Source: CAYZUC01 sp964481705 (GTDB lineage Bacteria; Bacillota; Clostridia; Lachnospirales; Lachnospiraceae). Taken from it: a DNA stretch of 64,000 nt. The DNA lies in the NCBI GenBank assembly GCA_964481705.1, contig CAYZUC010000003.1:6727-70726 (forward strand), given 5' to 3'. The first letter of the stretch is position 1, and each line of letters starts with the position of its first letter. Below are positions 53,585-63,776 of the stretch, piece after piece. Under the pieces are notes generated by a model, which was not told the DNA's origin, did not search any database, and saw nothing but the letters and a program-made list of their open reading frames with translations. Made by a program: the position numbers and the translations under genes.

Positions 53585-55603
53585 CTAAATCATACTTTTG
53601 GGCTGTGTCTTCAGTGTGTAGTTACTATGATCCAGCGAGAAATTTGTATTGTAATAGGGATCTCCTGCCGCCAGTACATCCTTCCATTTTTCCTTAAAAT
53701 GATCGGCTTCCTGATCGTAGCGTTCCGCGTTTTTACGACTCTGCTCTACCAAATCTCCACCACGGGATTTCGATTCGTAGTGAAACATCTCTGCAAACGG
53801 GGTGAAAATATTTAACAATCCCTGAGAACGAAGTTTCAGGCAAAAATCCACATCGTTCAGTGCTACAGCAAAATCCTCACTTAATCCTCCTGCTAAGAAA
53901 TAATCCGATTTTTTCACCATCAAGCATGCACCAGTTACAGCAGAGACGTCCTGTGCATAACATAGTCTTCCCATATATCCGAGATTATCCTTGGCCTGTT
54001 TGTAATGTGTATGTCCTGCGGTACGATGGGCACCCAGTCCCAGAACAATCCCAGCATGCTGAATCGTATAATCATCATAATACAGCTTGCAGCCAACTGC
54101 TCCGACATCCTTTCTCTGTGCATACATCAGCAGCTCTTCCATCCAGTTTCTGGTGATAACCTCCGTATCGTTATTTAAAAGAAGGAAGTAATCTCCGGTA
54201 GCTTCCCTGGCGCCCATATTATTGATCGCGGAGTAATTGAATTCCCCTTGATACGTAATACGTTTCACGCGTGGACAAGCTTCCAATTCCTGATAATAAT
54301 CCATGATGCTCTGTTCGGTACTATTATTTTCAACAATGATGATCTCATAATTCTCGTAAGAGGAACGTACCAGTATGGATTCCACACATCGTCTTAAGTC
54401 CTCTACATGGTCTTTATTCGCAATAATAATGGATATCTTCGGTTTTCCAATAATCTGATAACGGATTCGAAAAATAGTTGCAAACGCTCTGGTACTCTCT
54501 ATCTTGAAATTTTCAAATCCACAGGCCGTCAGATGTGCTGCCACTGCTCTCTTAGCTGCATCAATCGCGTAGGTCTTGGCATTGATATCCGATGCCACAG
54601 AGGCTGCGTGAGAGCGCCAGTAATACATAATCTGAGGAACATGATAAATCCTCGAAGCTGCTTTCGTCAGTCTTAATATCATGTCATGGTCCTGACTGCC
54701 GTCAAATTCGCTCCGAAAAAGTCCGGTCTCCTCCAGCAGCTTTTCTTTAAAGGCCGAAAAATGACAGATGTAATTATTAGCCCTTAAATTATCAGGAGAA
54801 AAATCCGGCTTAAAGTGCAGAGTAATCATATTATCAATGCTGTTTCCCTTAAATGTTGCCTCATCACAATAGATGAAGTCAGCGTCTGTTTCATCTATCA
54901 CCTTGCGATACTCAAACAGAACGGACGGGTGAAGCAAATCATCATGGTCAAGAAGTGCCACATAATTGCCGGTAACCATAGAAAAGCAAACATTGGTATT
55001 CTCTGAGATACCCTTGTTCTCAATCTTTTGATAATGAAATCTTCCTTCATGCCCCTGTTCCCGATCACGTTTTGCATACTCTTCAACAATCTTACCAACA
55101 TAATCATGTACATCATCCGAACCGTCAGCCAGACAAAGCTCCCATTCCTCTCTTGTCTGCGCCAGCACACAGTCAAACAACTCTCTTAAAAAGTTCTCAG
55201 GCGTGTTATAAAGAGGAACCAAAATGCTGAATTTCACATCTTTTGTAAAATTAAATTCAGATTGAATATTTCGTTCTTCCTCAGAAGGAAAACTTGCTGT
55301 GCCGTGTAAACGATAGGCCTGACGCTCGATACGCTTACTTTTTATTTTTGCAATCAAATTTCTCAAATTGCCATATCGCTTTACTCGTATAAATGCGTTC
55401 TTCATTTTTGCCCAACACATACGAAATGGTTTCAATATACGAAAAATAAGACTTTTCTTTATCAAATCCACCTTGCGCTGAAGCTCTGCACATCTCTCCT
55501 CTGAGGCAACCAGTTCTTCTGTCAACTCAAGATTCTTCTTTTCTTCTTTTTCATACAGTTCCTTATAATATGCAATTAATTTCTCTTGTTCCCTATCAGC
55601 CAT
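53585..55603 (-). CDS. Large bidomain glycosyltransferase family 2
   Basis: A 672-residue enzyme with an N-terminal coiled coil (about 5-50, EEKKNLELTEELVASEERC), a basic region, and two GT2 domains. Domain one starts near 125 (FSILVPLYNTPENFLREL; ALLDHDDLLHP; GSQDHDMILRL). Domain two starts near 388 (KISIIIANKDHVEDLRRCVE; IVENNSTEQ; LLLNNDTEVI; ALNDVDFCLKLR). Both acidic motifs are intact, so it may add two sugars in turn, as polymerising rhamnan or glucan synthases do. The ATG overlaps the end of the 620-residue GT2 by 28 bases, and GGAG precedes it. Confidence 0.9.
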   Translation of the reverse strand: MADREQEKLIAYYKELYEKEEKKNLELTEELVASEERCAELQRKVDLIKKSLIFRILKPFRMCWAKMKNAFIRVKRYGNLRNLIAKIKSKRIERQAYRLHGTASFPSEEERNIQSEFNFTKDVKFSILVPLYNTPENFLRELFDCVLAQTREEWELCLADGSDDVHDYVGKIVEEYAKRDREQGHEGRFHYQKIENKGISENTNVCFSMVTGNYVALLDHDDLLHPSVLFEYRKVIDETDADFIYCDEATFKGNSIDNMITLHFKPDFSPDNLRANNYICHFSAFKEKLLEETGLFRSEFDGSQDHDMILRLTKAASRIYHVPQIMYYWRSHAASVASDINAKTYAIDAAKRAVAAHLTACGFENFKIESTRAFATIFRIRYQIIGKPKISIIIANKDHVEDLRRCVESILVRSSYENYEIIIVENNSTEQSIMDYYQELEACPRVKRITYQGEFNYSAINNMGAREATGDYFLLLNNDTEVITRNWMEELLMYAQRKDVGAVGCKLYYDDYTIQHAGIVLGLGAHRTAGHTHYKQAKDNLGYMGRLCYAQDVSAVTGACLMVKKSDYFLAGGLSEDFAVALNDVDFCLKLRSQGLLNIFTPFAEMFHYESKSRGGDLVEQSRKNAERYDQEADHFKEKWKDVLAAGDPYYNTNFSLDHSNYTLKTQPKSMI

Positions 55604-57438
55604 GTTGTCTCCTTATAATAACACGTTCCGCTTCCTAAACCTGACACCTTGGTAAGTGCCGGTGCCAAAACACTTCCACTATATTTCTGATATATCTCCA
55701 TCGGAATCCTACCTATGAAACCAGATAACAAAATGTGCTTTTCACCAGGAAAAGTATCTTCCAAGTCTGCCCGATATTTACGGCAAACAGGAACCTCTAC
55801 CATAGTCGTCCCATGAATCAGCAGCAGGCATGGCTCGTAATCAAGATTCTCTTTCTTACTATAAAAAGCCCATCCTTCCATCTCCGCGTAATCCGATTCC
55901 GTTGCATTCTGACCGGGCATCAAACGAATCGCATCGATATTGCAATGGAATCGGTTACTTTCTACCTTCTTCACCTTTTTACCTTCCATCTCAACCGGAA
56001 GCGAGAGTCGATCGGTATATTCCCATTCCTGCAGAAAGTCCGGTTCGTAGGTCAATTTCGTCTTTGTTAATTGGGGATGGTAGAAGGGATCTCCTTTTTC
56101 TTGTATAAAAGGATGCTTTGCATAGAAGTAATCCCGTTCCTTTTGTAATCGTGTTCTTTTCCCATCATCTATCATATCGTTACCGCGACTGATGGATTCG
56201 TGATGGTACAGGAAAATCTCATTGATACAGACATTCCAATACCCTTTTTCTATCAAATCCACACAAAGGTCAACATCCGTATAAGCAACGGCAAGCTTCT
56301 CATCAAAGCCGGAAACCTCGTAAAATTTCCTTTTCTCCATCATCATACAGGCTCCCGTAACTGCAAGAACATTGCCTGTTATGTGATTTCTGCCATGATC
56401 ATAATCAACAGAATCCGGATACGTTGCCAGCTTATGAGAAGGTCCACACGCCAAATCCGTAATACCAATATGCTGGATCAAGTCTCCGCCAGGATACAGG
56501 AGCTTTAATCCTACTGCACCAATATGTGATTTAGCGGCTTCTGCCAGCATTCTGGATATAAAACGAATGGGTCCAACAAGTTCAACATCATCATTCAGAA
56601 ACAGAAGAAAGTCTCCTTCTGCCTCAGCGGCGCCTAAATTACACAAGGTCGAGTACTGAAATTCCATCGGTTGATACAGATAACGAAAGGAGAACTCCTG
56701 CTTTAATTGCTCTATTGATTTTCTATTCTCCTGTGTACTGCCATTATCAACGACTATTGTCTCTATCTTTTGACCCTCGCCACCAATTTCTACAGCCCGC
56801 AGAGCATTTCTAAGCAGCTCCGGATGATCCTTGGATAGAATAATGACAGATACACAGCTATATACCGTTTCCACGAATCTGGGGGTCTCATACTCATAAC
56901 GTACCGGTTTCCTACTGTGAAATAGTATGCGTGGAATATGAAGCACATTACGTGATTCCTTTGCGCACTCTCTCAGAAAATCGTAGGATTCCTTGTCCAG
57001 TCGATAGTAACCATTCTCCTCCAAAAAGTCTCCTGGCTCCATCTCAATCCTGTGACTAACCTTTTCTGCCACCGGACGTCTTACCAAAACAAGTCCTCCA
57101 AAATAGAACATGCTATCCAGAGTGTCCGGAGACCAGTCCGGCTTCAACCACGGAGAAGTCCTGCTTCTTGCAATGTCTTTCGCGTTATGGTCAAGCAGAA
57201 CATCCTCGTCACAATAAATTAAATCTACATTTATTTTCCCGTCTTGTAACTGTAAATCCAAGTAATCACGGATATACGACAGTGCATGCTCCTCCATATC
57301 ACCATCTGCTGAAAGAAAAACAAGAAAATCATCCTCCAAGTCAGATTTCGACAAAATCGGTTCTTCATTTTCCAGAATCCAATAGTAATAGGGATTTTGC
57401 GCTTTATCTAGTTTTTGTAGATAGTCTGACTTTTTCAT
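55576..57438 (-). CDS. Large glycosyltransferase family 2 protein
   Basis: A 620-residue protein. The first 190 residues resemble a degenerate GT2 half (FLVFLSADGDMEEHAL, DLIYCDEDVLLD). The active-looking GT2 domain starts near 200 (SVIILSKDHPELLRNALRAV; IVVDNGSTQEN; LFLNDDVELVG; AVAYTDVDLCVDLI). The last 130 residues form a beta-rich domain containing FHCNIDAIRLMPGQ. AGGG lies five bases before the ATG, which falls inside the end of the methyltransferase-kinase gene. It is part of the Wzm/Wzt export cluster and is likely involved in assembling the exported chain. Confidence 0.88.
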   Translation of the reverse strand: MKKSDYLQKLDKAQNPYYYWILENEEPILSKSDLEDDFLVFLSADGDMEEHALSYIRDYLDLQLQDGKINVDLIYCDEDVLLDHNAKDIARSRTSPWLKPDWSPDTLDSMFYFGGLVLVRRPVAEKVSHRIEMEPGDFLEENGYYRLDKESYDFLRECAKESRNVLHIPRILFHSRKPVRYEYETPRFVETVYSCVSVIILSKDHPELLRNALRAVEIGGEGQKIETIVVDNGSTQENRKSIEQLKQEFSFRYLYQPMEFQYSTLCNLGAAEAEGDFLLFLNDDVELVGPIRFISRMLAEAAKSHIGAVGLKLLYPGGDLIQHIGITDLACGPSHKLATYPDSVDYDHGRNHITGNVLAVTGACMMMEKRKFYEVSGFDEKLAVAYTDVDLCVDLIEKGYWNVCINEIFLYHHESISRGNDMIDDGKRTRLQKERDYFYAKHPFIQEKGDPFYHPQLTKTKLTYEPDFLQEWEYTDRLSLPVEMEGKKVKKVESNRFHCNIDAIRLMPGQNATESDYAEMEGWAFYSKKENLDYEPCLLLIHGTTMVEVPVCRKYRADLEDTFPGEKHILLSGFIGRIPMEIYQKYSGSVLAPALTKVSGLGSGTCYYKETTWLIGNKRN

Positions 57439-59613
57439 AAGGACCCTTCCGTTTTTTAAATATCGAAGTATTCATCTGTTCTACGCCAGTTGCAAGGGGT
57501 TCAAAAAAATCAGAGCGTAGAGCAGTTATCGTATATTCCACACGAACCTGCTTTCCTCTTGGAATGTTTTCCAAAATCATCTGGGGATCGTCTGTATGAT
57601 ATAATATCGTATGTTCCGGAAAAACCATACCATTCACACTAACCTCGTCCATACCGAAATCATGAAGTCTGATCATGCAGGGATAAGCAGTCGGATCGAT
57701 TCTTACAGATTGTACCTCCGGCTCTGGTGTAAATTCCAAGGTGACACGGTCATCCTCATCGACGCTTGCAGAATAAAAGCATGTGTTTTCTTCTGAGAAA
57801 CCATTTCCTTTATCGAAGTATACTTTTACCCTGTCTTTTCTTGGCAATAGGTCACCAAATCTTTTTAATTTTGTGAGCTTCTCTGCATTCCGTCCCATTA
57901 ATGAATACATGCCAACCAGGGAAAGACGTTCTCCAATAATTTTCTGTTGAAAGTGTTGTTCCATAGAGCGGAATATTGTTTGTTCCGCATCACTGATCCC
58001 AAGCTTCTCATAAATGGAGAACTTTTTCAGTAATTCTTCCTTCTCTGCTGTGAAATAGTAAAACATGGCACGGTACAAAATGAACTTTGTCGGAATTGGA
58101 AATTCAAAGGTCCATTCATAGTCAATCACGTTCCACTCCGTATTTATAAGGATATTCGAGAATATTAAATCAAGATTAGATATTTTATTACACTTTTGTT
58201 CTCCAGGCAATGTCACATCTCCAAAGAATTGCGTAAAGCCTTCTGTGAGGTAAAAATCCACACTTCCCGGAATGTTCTTCACACACTCCGCAAACTCCAT
58301 AATATCGGTGACTAGTTCTTCCTGTTTCCCCTGATCATAAAGACGATCCAATTTTGTCTCCATGGTTTCCCCGGTCAGATATTCAAATTCCATGCCGGAC
58401 TCAGAGGTCTGTATAGAGTTCACCGGTCTACACACATTGGGTCGGAATCTCGTATTTGCAAAGAGCTTCTGTTGAAGCTCATAGGATTTCATCATGGATT
58501 TAACATGTGCATTTGCTGCTCCATCATAAGGATATTTCACTACGAAACGTTCTCCATACCCGTTCCTCTCAATGTCAGTTCGGATACGATATTCATCAGC
58601 TCTTTCATTGGAATGCTTGGAATAGATCGGTTTTCTCGTAATAAAGCTCTCCATCCGCTCTTCCTTCTGTAAAAGTACCAAATAAGAATTCGAGTAATGT
58701 GGAAACATCCCTTCACGTATTATCTCATCAAAGGCCAGTGCTTCATCAAAAGCAATAACACGTTCTGCATCAAAGTTGCGAAGATTATCGGTAAGCTCAC
58801 CCACCTTGGGAAGATACGCGTCCGAATAAATCGTAATAGGAAGCTTATAATCTGGATAGGGGTAATAGAATTCGGTACGACACCCACATTTTCTCGCTAT
58901 GTTCTCAATACCGGTTCTGGAAAACGTACGTACACCGCTTGTTGTAGGGTACCCTTCGATTCCTTCGTAGAATTTCCCCNNNNNNNNNNTCCAACAAAAA
59001 ATCCCCCATTCAGTGATTCCTGACATCCGGCCCAGTACTTCAAACCATACTTGTTCTCGATTGCTATGACCAGCTTACCACCCTTTACAAGGTGTTTGGA
59101 TAGGATGTTTAAGAACTCCTCATAAGGAGATGTGCTTTGAATATAGCTTGCAGCGTATTCAAACACACCGATCAGCATGATGAAATCATACTTTTCATTC
59201 AACGTAACTTCAATATCCTGAAAGTTACCCACATGAATCTCCACATTATCACATTCCTGATTTCGATAGGCATTAATCAAGGAACGTTTCTTACTCAGCT
59301 CTATACAAGTAACTTTGCCTGCTTTTCCTGCAAGCGTCCCTGTAATCGCACCACATCCGGAACCGACCTCTAAAATACGGTCTTTTCTCCCGATAGGCAG
59401 AAAATCCACTATATTTCCACGAATATGTGAAAGATGATAGAGCATGGACCAGCGACTGTTTTCTGCTATTCGTCTGTTATATGCATCCTTCTTATTACTC
59501 TTTACCAATTCCAGGAGCGTATCCTCATCTGCCCCTTCACTATACAGATCCTCTCCGGAGTAACACGTGTAATCCAAAGTGACCTTTCCTATTTTTTCAT
59601 TTCTGCTCTCCAT
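57404..59613 (-). CDS. SAM methyltransferase fused to a kinase-like domain (WbdD-like), interrupted by an assembly gap
   Basis: One gene split in the raw reading by ten N at 58980-58989. The N-terminal part, from the ATG at 59613 (GGAG seven bases upstream), is a class I methyltransferase with motif I LEVGSGCGAITG (81-92) and acidic Glu105 in CIELSKKR. It reads IENKYGLKYWAGCQE just before the gap and KFYEGIEGYPTTSG just after it. The C-terminal part is kinase-like: FVVKYPYDG (lysine strand), FEYLTGETM (hinge), LDLIFSNILI (Asp and Asn of the catalytic loop) and NVIDYEW (metal Asp). A final beta-rich domain of about 110 residues follows. It sits right after Wzt and Wzm. Chain capping by methyl or phosphate groups is inferred from this context. 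Confidence 0.8.
58980..58989. other. Run of ten N (assembly gap)
   Basis: Ten undetermined bases between GGGG-rich flanks inside the methyltransferase-kinase gene. The reading frame before and after differs, and the two flanks look partly redundant in protein (NGGFF before, GKFYEG after). Confidence 1.
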
Positions 59614-59615
59614 GA

Positions 59616-60911
59616 TCACTCTCCATTCTGAGGCGTTCCATTCAAACTCACCTCAGTCTCTGAAACCATATCATAATAACCTACCGTATCCTTTGAAGAA
59701 ATTACCTGTAGATTAAAAATATCATACAATCTATGATATACCGTAAAATTACCTTCACGATAACCGGTGCAGCCAAGAGAAATGAGATACTCACCACCCT
59801 GTAGTGACATATCCTGTGTAAAAGTCACAATCAGCACGTCTCCTGCTCCCGGATTGCCTGTACTTACCTTTTCAAACATAGTATTGGTTCCTGTGATCTC
59901 CACTCCCAACCGATTCTTAAATGAAACAGCAATGATAGGTTCTGATATCGTCTCGAAAAAGCGTACCTTGATCTTGATGGTAAAGGGATCTCCTTTAATG
60001 ATTGTGTTTGTTATATTACCGCTGTTATCAATTGCACAAAAATCCTCAATCTCAGCAAGTCCACTTCCATACGTATCCTGATCCGGATTCAGGTTCATTC
60101 TATCCTTCCAATGATCGCCACTCGGATTGCGGTCAATCGATTGCTTCGAACCATCCATATTACTGCTGTCGAGCTGATTCACAAGTACCTTCTTATACAT
60201 ATCTATCATTTCTTTCGGGGAGCCCTCACCGAGCTTTCTGCCTCGTTCCAAGAGGACTACACGGTCACAGTATTTGCTGATGCTGCTTAGATCGTGACTA
60301 ACAAACAATATGGTCTTTCCCTGTGCCTTGAACTCTTCAAATTTATGATAACACTTGTTTTGAAAGAAAACATCCCCTACAGAAAGAGCTTCATCTACGA
60401 TCAGAATCTCCGGTTCGATATTAATCGCTACAGCAAAAGCCAGTCGTACAAACATACCACTGGAATAAGTCTTGACCTTCTGATTGATGAATTCGCCAAT
60501 ATCCGCAAAATCAATAATATCCTGAAGCTTTGCGTCTATTTCTGCTTTCGAAAAGCCTATCATAGTACCATTCAGATAAACATTCTCAATACCGGTGAAT
60601 TCCATATTAAAGCCTGCGCCCAACTCGAGAAGTGCAGATATCCTTCCATTGATATCTACTTTTCCCTTCGTCGGATTGAGAACGCCTGTTATTATTTTAA
60701 GAATTGTGGATTTTCCAGAACCATTGGTTCCTATGATACCGATTGTCTCCCCACGTTTCACTGTCATATTGACATCCTTCAGGGCATAATGCTCCCGATA
60801 AAGCTTTTTCTTACCGGAAAGACCCAGAGACTCCCGTAGTCTGTCCATTGGCTTCTCATAGAGTTTATATACTTTGTCCAGATTTTCTACCTGAATTGCA
60901 ATTTCATCCAT
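59616..60911 (-). CDS. ABC transporter ATPase of Wzt type with C-terminal Wzt_C glycan-binding domain
   Basis: A 431-residue ATPase for polysaccharide export. The first 245 residues are the nucleotide-binding domain: Walker A GTNGSGKST (61-69), the extended region typical of the family (LLELGAGFNMEFTG), signature YSSGMFVRLAFAVAI, and Walker B EILIVDEAL. After a linker, a beta-sandwich from about 285 (YGSGLAEIEDFCAIDNSGNI) to 425 matches the Wzt_C fold, which in O9a-type systems recognises the capped glycan end. It overlaps the methyltransferase-kinase gene at its stop and follows Wzm by 17 bases. Confidence 0.93.
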   Translation of the reverse strand: MDEIAIQVENLDKVYKLYEKPMDRLRESLGLSGKKKLYREHYALKDVNMTVKRGETIGIIGTNGSGKSTILKIITGVLNPTKGKVDINGRISALLELGAGFNMEFTGIENVYLNGTMIGFSKAEIDAKLQDIIDFADIGEFINQKVKTYSSGMFVRLAFAVAINIEPEILIVDEALSVGDVFFQNKCYHKFEEFKAQGKTILFVSHDLSSISKYCDRVVLLERGRKLGEGSPKEMIDMYKKVLVNQLDSSNMDGSKQSIDRNPSGDHWKDRMNLNPDQDTYGSGLAEIEDFCAIDNSGNITNTIIKGDPFTIKIKVRFFETISEPIIAVSFKNRLGVEITGTNTMFEKVSTGNPGAGDVLIVTFTQDMSLQGGEYLISLGCTGYREGNFTVYHRLYDIFNLQVISSKDTVGYYDMVSETEVSLNGTPQNGE

Positions 60912-60928
60912 TTTGACTTAATCCTTCC

Positions 60929-61906
60929 CTACAATACATCTGCAAAATGTATTTTTAATCTTTTGAAAATCAGTGCTCCTATCAGGAAAGTACATACGGT
61001 AAAGATCCAAAAATAAGCAGTGGAGTAAAAATGCTCCCAGAACCACATCTTATTCAGTAATGACATCCGGTAACCATCTACAATATAGTATACGGGATTC
61101 AGCTTGAAAATAATCTGTAATGGTCTTGGAAGTATCTCAATATTCCACATAATTGGCGTAATCCACACTCCAACCTGCAATACAATGGAAATAATCTGTC
61201 CCAGATCGCGAAAGAATACCACAATGGAACAGGTAATGTAGCTCAGTCCGAGTACCAGAATAAACAAACAGAATGTAAAATACAGAATCTGAATCGCATA
61301 CAGGTCCGGCCAGTAACCATAGCACGCCAGCAGTACCAATGCAAATACCGTAAAAAAGCAATGAATGAACAAGGCTGATATTACCTTGATAATGGGTAAG
61401 ATACTGATTTTAAAGACTACCTTCTTCACCAGATACTGATAAGAAAGTAAGGCACTCGTACCCTGTGATAAAGCATCTGAAAAAAAGAACCAGGGAACGA
61501 TACCAGCTATTAACCATAGCACAAAAGGATATCCGCCACCACTTTCGAGTCCCCAGTCGCCACGCATAACTGCAAATACAAACCAATATACAAGAACCGT
61601 TACGATCGGCTGTACAAAAGCCCAGAAAATTCCGAGATAATTCCCGGAATACTTGGACTTGAAATCGTTGACTGCAAGTTTCATAATCAGCTCGCGGTTC
61701 TGCCATAATTCAATCGGGAGAATAACGATACGATCGTAAAGACATGCAAATACTGCAAAAGCTCCGTCCAGCATAACACAGGAAACTATCTTTTTCATAA
61801 TTTCCTGACTTTGTACTGCGAGCGGATTATGATGCAGAATAATATAGAGATTGGCAGCAATTACTACCAAAAGACATAGCAAAATTACATTCTTTTTCTT
61901 AGTCAT
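60929..61906 (-). CDS. ABC-2 type polysaccharide export permease (Wzm type)
   Basis: A 325-residue membrane permease with the Wzm/TagG core: LWQNRELIMKLAVNDFKSKY followed by SGNYLGIFWAFVQPIVTVLV, and about six helices thereafter. It has an additional N-terminal helix (VILLCLLVVIAANLYIIL) and a second hydrophobic stretch before the core, longer than standard Wzm. The ATG at 61906 lies 2 bases after the rfbC stop, consistent with coupling; the in-frame ATG at 61951 falls within rfbC. It pairs with the Wzt ATPase to export a lipid-linked glycan. Confidence 0.9.
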   Translation of the reverse strand: MTKKKNVILLCLLVVIAANLYIILHHNPLAVQSQEIMKKIVSCVMLDGAFAVFACLYDRIVILPIELWQNRELIMKLAVNDFKSKYSGNYLGIFWAFVQPIVTVLVYWFVFAVMRGDWGLESGGGYPFVLWLIAGIVPWFFFSDALSQGTSALLSYQYLVKKVVFKISILPIIKVISALFIHCFFTVFALVLLACYGYWPDLYAIQILYFTFCLFILVLGLSYITCSIVVFFRDLGQIISIVLQVGVWITPIMWNIEILPRPLQIIFKLNPVYYIVDGYRMSLLNKMWFWEHFYSTAYFWIFTVCTFLIGALIFKRLKIHFADVL

Positions 61907-61908
61907 GA

Positions 61909-62472
61909 TTAAAGATTTCTTTCTTGCTTGTAGGAAGCAATTCCTTTCCATTTAGGATCTTTCTCAGACATCACAAGCTCCATTCCCTCTGGTATGGGCC
62001 AGTCTATGCCAACCTCCGGATCATTGTAAAGGATTCCGCCTTCATCATCCGGATGATAGAAATCCGTACATTTATAACAAAATTCTGCATAATCAGACAG
62101 TACGAGGAACCCATGTGCAAATCCTTTCGGAATAAAGAACTGCTTTTTATTCTCCTCTGACAACAGAACGCCATGCCATTTCCCAAAGGTTGCCGAACCC
62201 TCTCTTACATCAATAACTGCATCAAATACTTCCCCCTTAATCACACGTACCAGCTTGTCCTGCGGGAAATTCTTCTGAAAATGCATGCCTCGGAGTACGC
62301 CTTTCTTGGATGCCGACTGATTATCCTGTACAAAGACGCAGTCTATTCCGGCCTCTTTAAAATCATTGTAATTATAAGTCTCCATGAAGTATCCACGGGA
62401 ATCACCAAATACGGTCGGTGTAATAACCTTCAATCCTTCAATCTCGCATGTCTCTACTGTAATCTTTCCCAT
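61909..62472 (-). CDS. rfbC: dTDP-4-dehydrorhamnose 3,5-epimerase
   Basis: A 187-residue RmlC-type cupin epimerase of normal length, the third step in dTDP-L-rhamnose synthesis. Visible features: FGDSRGYFMETYN, catalytic His64 in VLRGMHFQ, KLVRVIKGEVFDAVIDVR, FIPKGFAHGFLVLSD and YKCTDFYHPDDEGG. GGAG precedes the ATG by eight bases. It is followed directly by Wzm, tying rhamnose supply to polymer export. Confidence 0.96.
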   Translation of the reverse strand: MGKITVETCEIEGLKVITPTVFGDSRGYFMETYNYNDFKEAGIDCVFVQDNQSASKKGVLRGMHFQKNFPQDKLVRVIKGEVFDAVIDVREGSATFGKWHGVLLSEENKKQFFIPKGFAHGFLVLSDYAEFCYKCTDFYHPDDEGGILYNDPEVGIDWPIPEGMELVMSEKDPKWKGIASYKQERNL

Positions 62473-62546
62473 AACTCAATCTCCTTTATCTAAATACTAC
62501 TATTCTATCCATTCCACAATGCTCCTTATCTACAGAGAGCCGTGTT

Positions 62547-63776
62547 CTATGGATTCTCCGTATCATAACATTGATTCATGTCAACATACCCAGCAATTCC
62601 GGGAATCGCTCCCTTGGAAGAATACTGCCAGATATGATAATCTCCTTCATAGGTTGGCACCGGTACATTATACTGAGCGAGCCATATTACATAGTCTGCA
62701 AGCTCCTCTGTCTGAATCCGGTTCGTGAACCAGTTTTTATTAGCATAAACGCCTGCACGATATCCCGCATTTTCTATGGTCTCACAAAAAGCCTTGATAT
62801 TCGCTGTCCTCTGGGAATTGTCCAAAACGTCAGCACGTCCGCCACTCCCTTCCACATCTAAAAAGACGGGATAATCCAGCGAAGCACCCGCAAGTACGGA
62901 TACCACCATACTGGCCTCTTCCACTGCTTCTGCTTCTGTCATCGCCTGAGTAAAGAAGTAAACTCCCTTCTTCACATTTGATGCATCTGCATTTCGAAAG
63001 TTCTGCTCAAAATAAGGATCCTCCACCAATGCTCCGGAGGAAGAACCTCGATATCCCAGTCGAATAATCGCGTAATCCACACCAAAATCACGAACCTGCT
63101 GCCAATCAATCTCCTTGTTCCACTTTGACACATCTATTCCCAGTGTTCCAACCCTGCCGGTCGCATAGGTTACGCCCTCATCCACCTCTTCAATGTCCGC
63201 GGTATCCTCCAGCGCAACATCAATCTCGGATTCTGTCTTAATCTTATCTCGGATATCAGGAATCGCACGATACACAATATTATCCTTGATGGAAACACCG
63301 GTGGGTCTGTCCGGTACACGAACACCGACCATTTCCCCCAGCATCACTTCATAATTACCTGCTTTGATTTCCGGAATGTATATCATACCATCATGATCCA
63401 CATCCTCATAAATAAATTTATTATCCTCAGAATGATAGACATAGGCCACCCATCTCCTGCCGGTAAGCCTTTTTCCATCCGGACCTACGATTTTAATTGT
63501 CAAATCTCTTTGAATCGACGAAAGCATCATAGAGGCTTCTATTACGGAATACACCATTCCTTGGTTCTCTGTGGATTCCTCTGTCGATTCCTCCATAATG
63601 TCGGATAACCTTGGCGCCCCGGTACTCGCCTCCTCCAAGACATTTTCTGCCTCCGCTGTCGCGGTCATACCAGTTGTCTCATGCTGATCCAGTCTAGCCG
63701 CTAAAAGCATATATATCCCTGCGCTTGTACATAAAAGAAAAAGAACAATTGCAAATAAATATTTCTTATAATCCAT
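62547..63776 (-). CDS. Membrane-anchored GH25 lysozyme
   Basis: A 409-residue exported muramidase. An N-terminal anchor (KYLFAIVLFLLCTSAGIYM) and a low-complexity Glu/Ser/Thr linker (35-75) lead to a beta-rich domain with GMIYIPEIKAGNYEV (about 90-165), then the GH25 barrel from about 210: GTLGIDVSKWN, DYAIIRLGYRG, GVYFFTQAM, FLDVEGSGG with the catalytic acidic pair, GVYANKNWF and IWQYSSKGAIPG. It would cut the MurNAc-GlcNAc bond. The start overlaps the rfbA stop by 11 bases, so it is part of the rhamnose operon; that placement is unusual. Confidence 0.93.
   Translation of the reverse strand: MDYKKYLFAIVLFLLCTSAGIYMLLAARLDQHETTGMTATAEAENVLEEASTGAPRLSDIMEESTEESTENQGMVYSVIEASMMLSSIQRDLTIKIVGPDGKRLTGRRWVAYVYHSEDNKFIYEDVDHDGMIYIPEIKAGNYEVMLGEMVGVRVPDRPTGVSIKDNIVYRAIPDIRDKIKTESEIDVALEDTADIEEVDEGVTYATGRVGTLGIDVSKWNKEIDWQQVRDFGVDYAIIRLGYRGSSSGALVEDPYFEQNFRNADASNVKKGVYFFTQAMTEAEAVEEASMVVSVLAGASLDYPVFLDVEGSGGRADVLDNSQRTANIKAFCETIENAGYRAGVYANKNWFTNRIQTEELADYVIWLAQYNVPVPTYEGDYHIWQYSSKGAIPGIAGYVDMNQCYDTENP

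Noticed and set aside
57404..59613. Pseudogene or two separate genes at the methyltransferase-kinase locus
   Set aside because: The only break is the ten-N run; both flanks encode parts of one continuous protein family sequence, so an assembly gap explains it.
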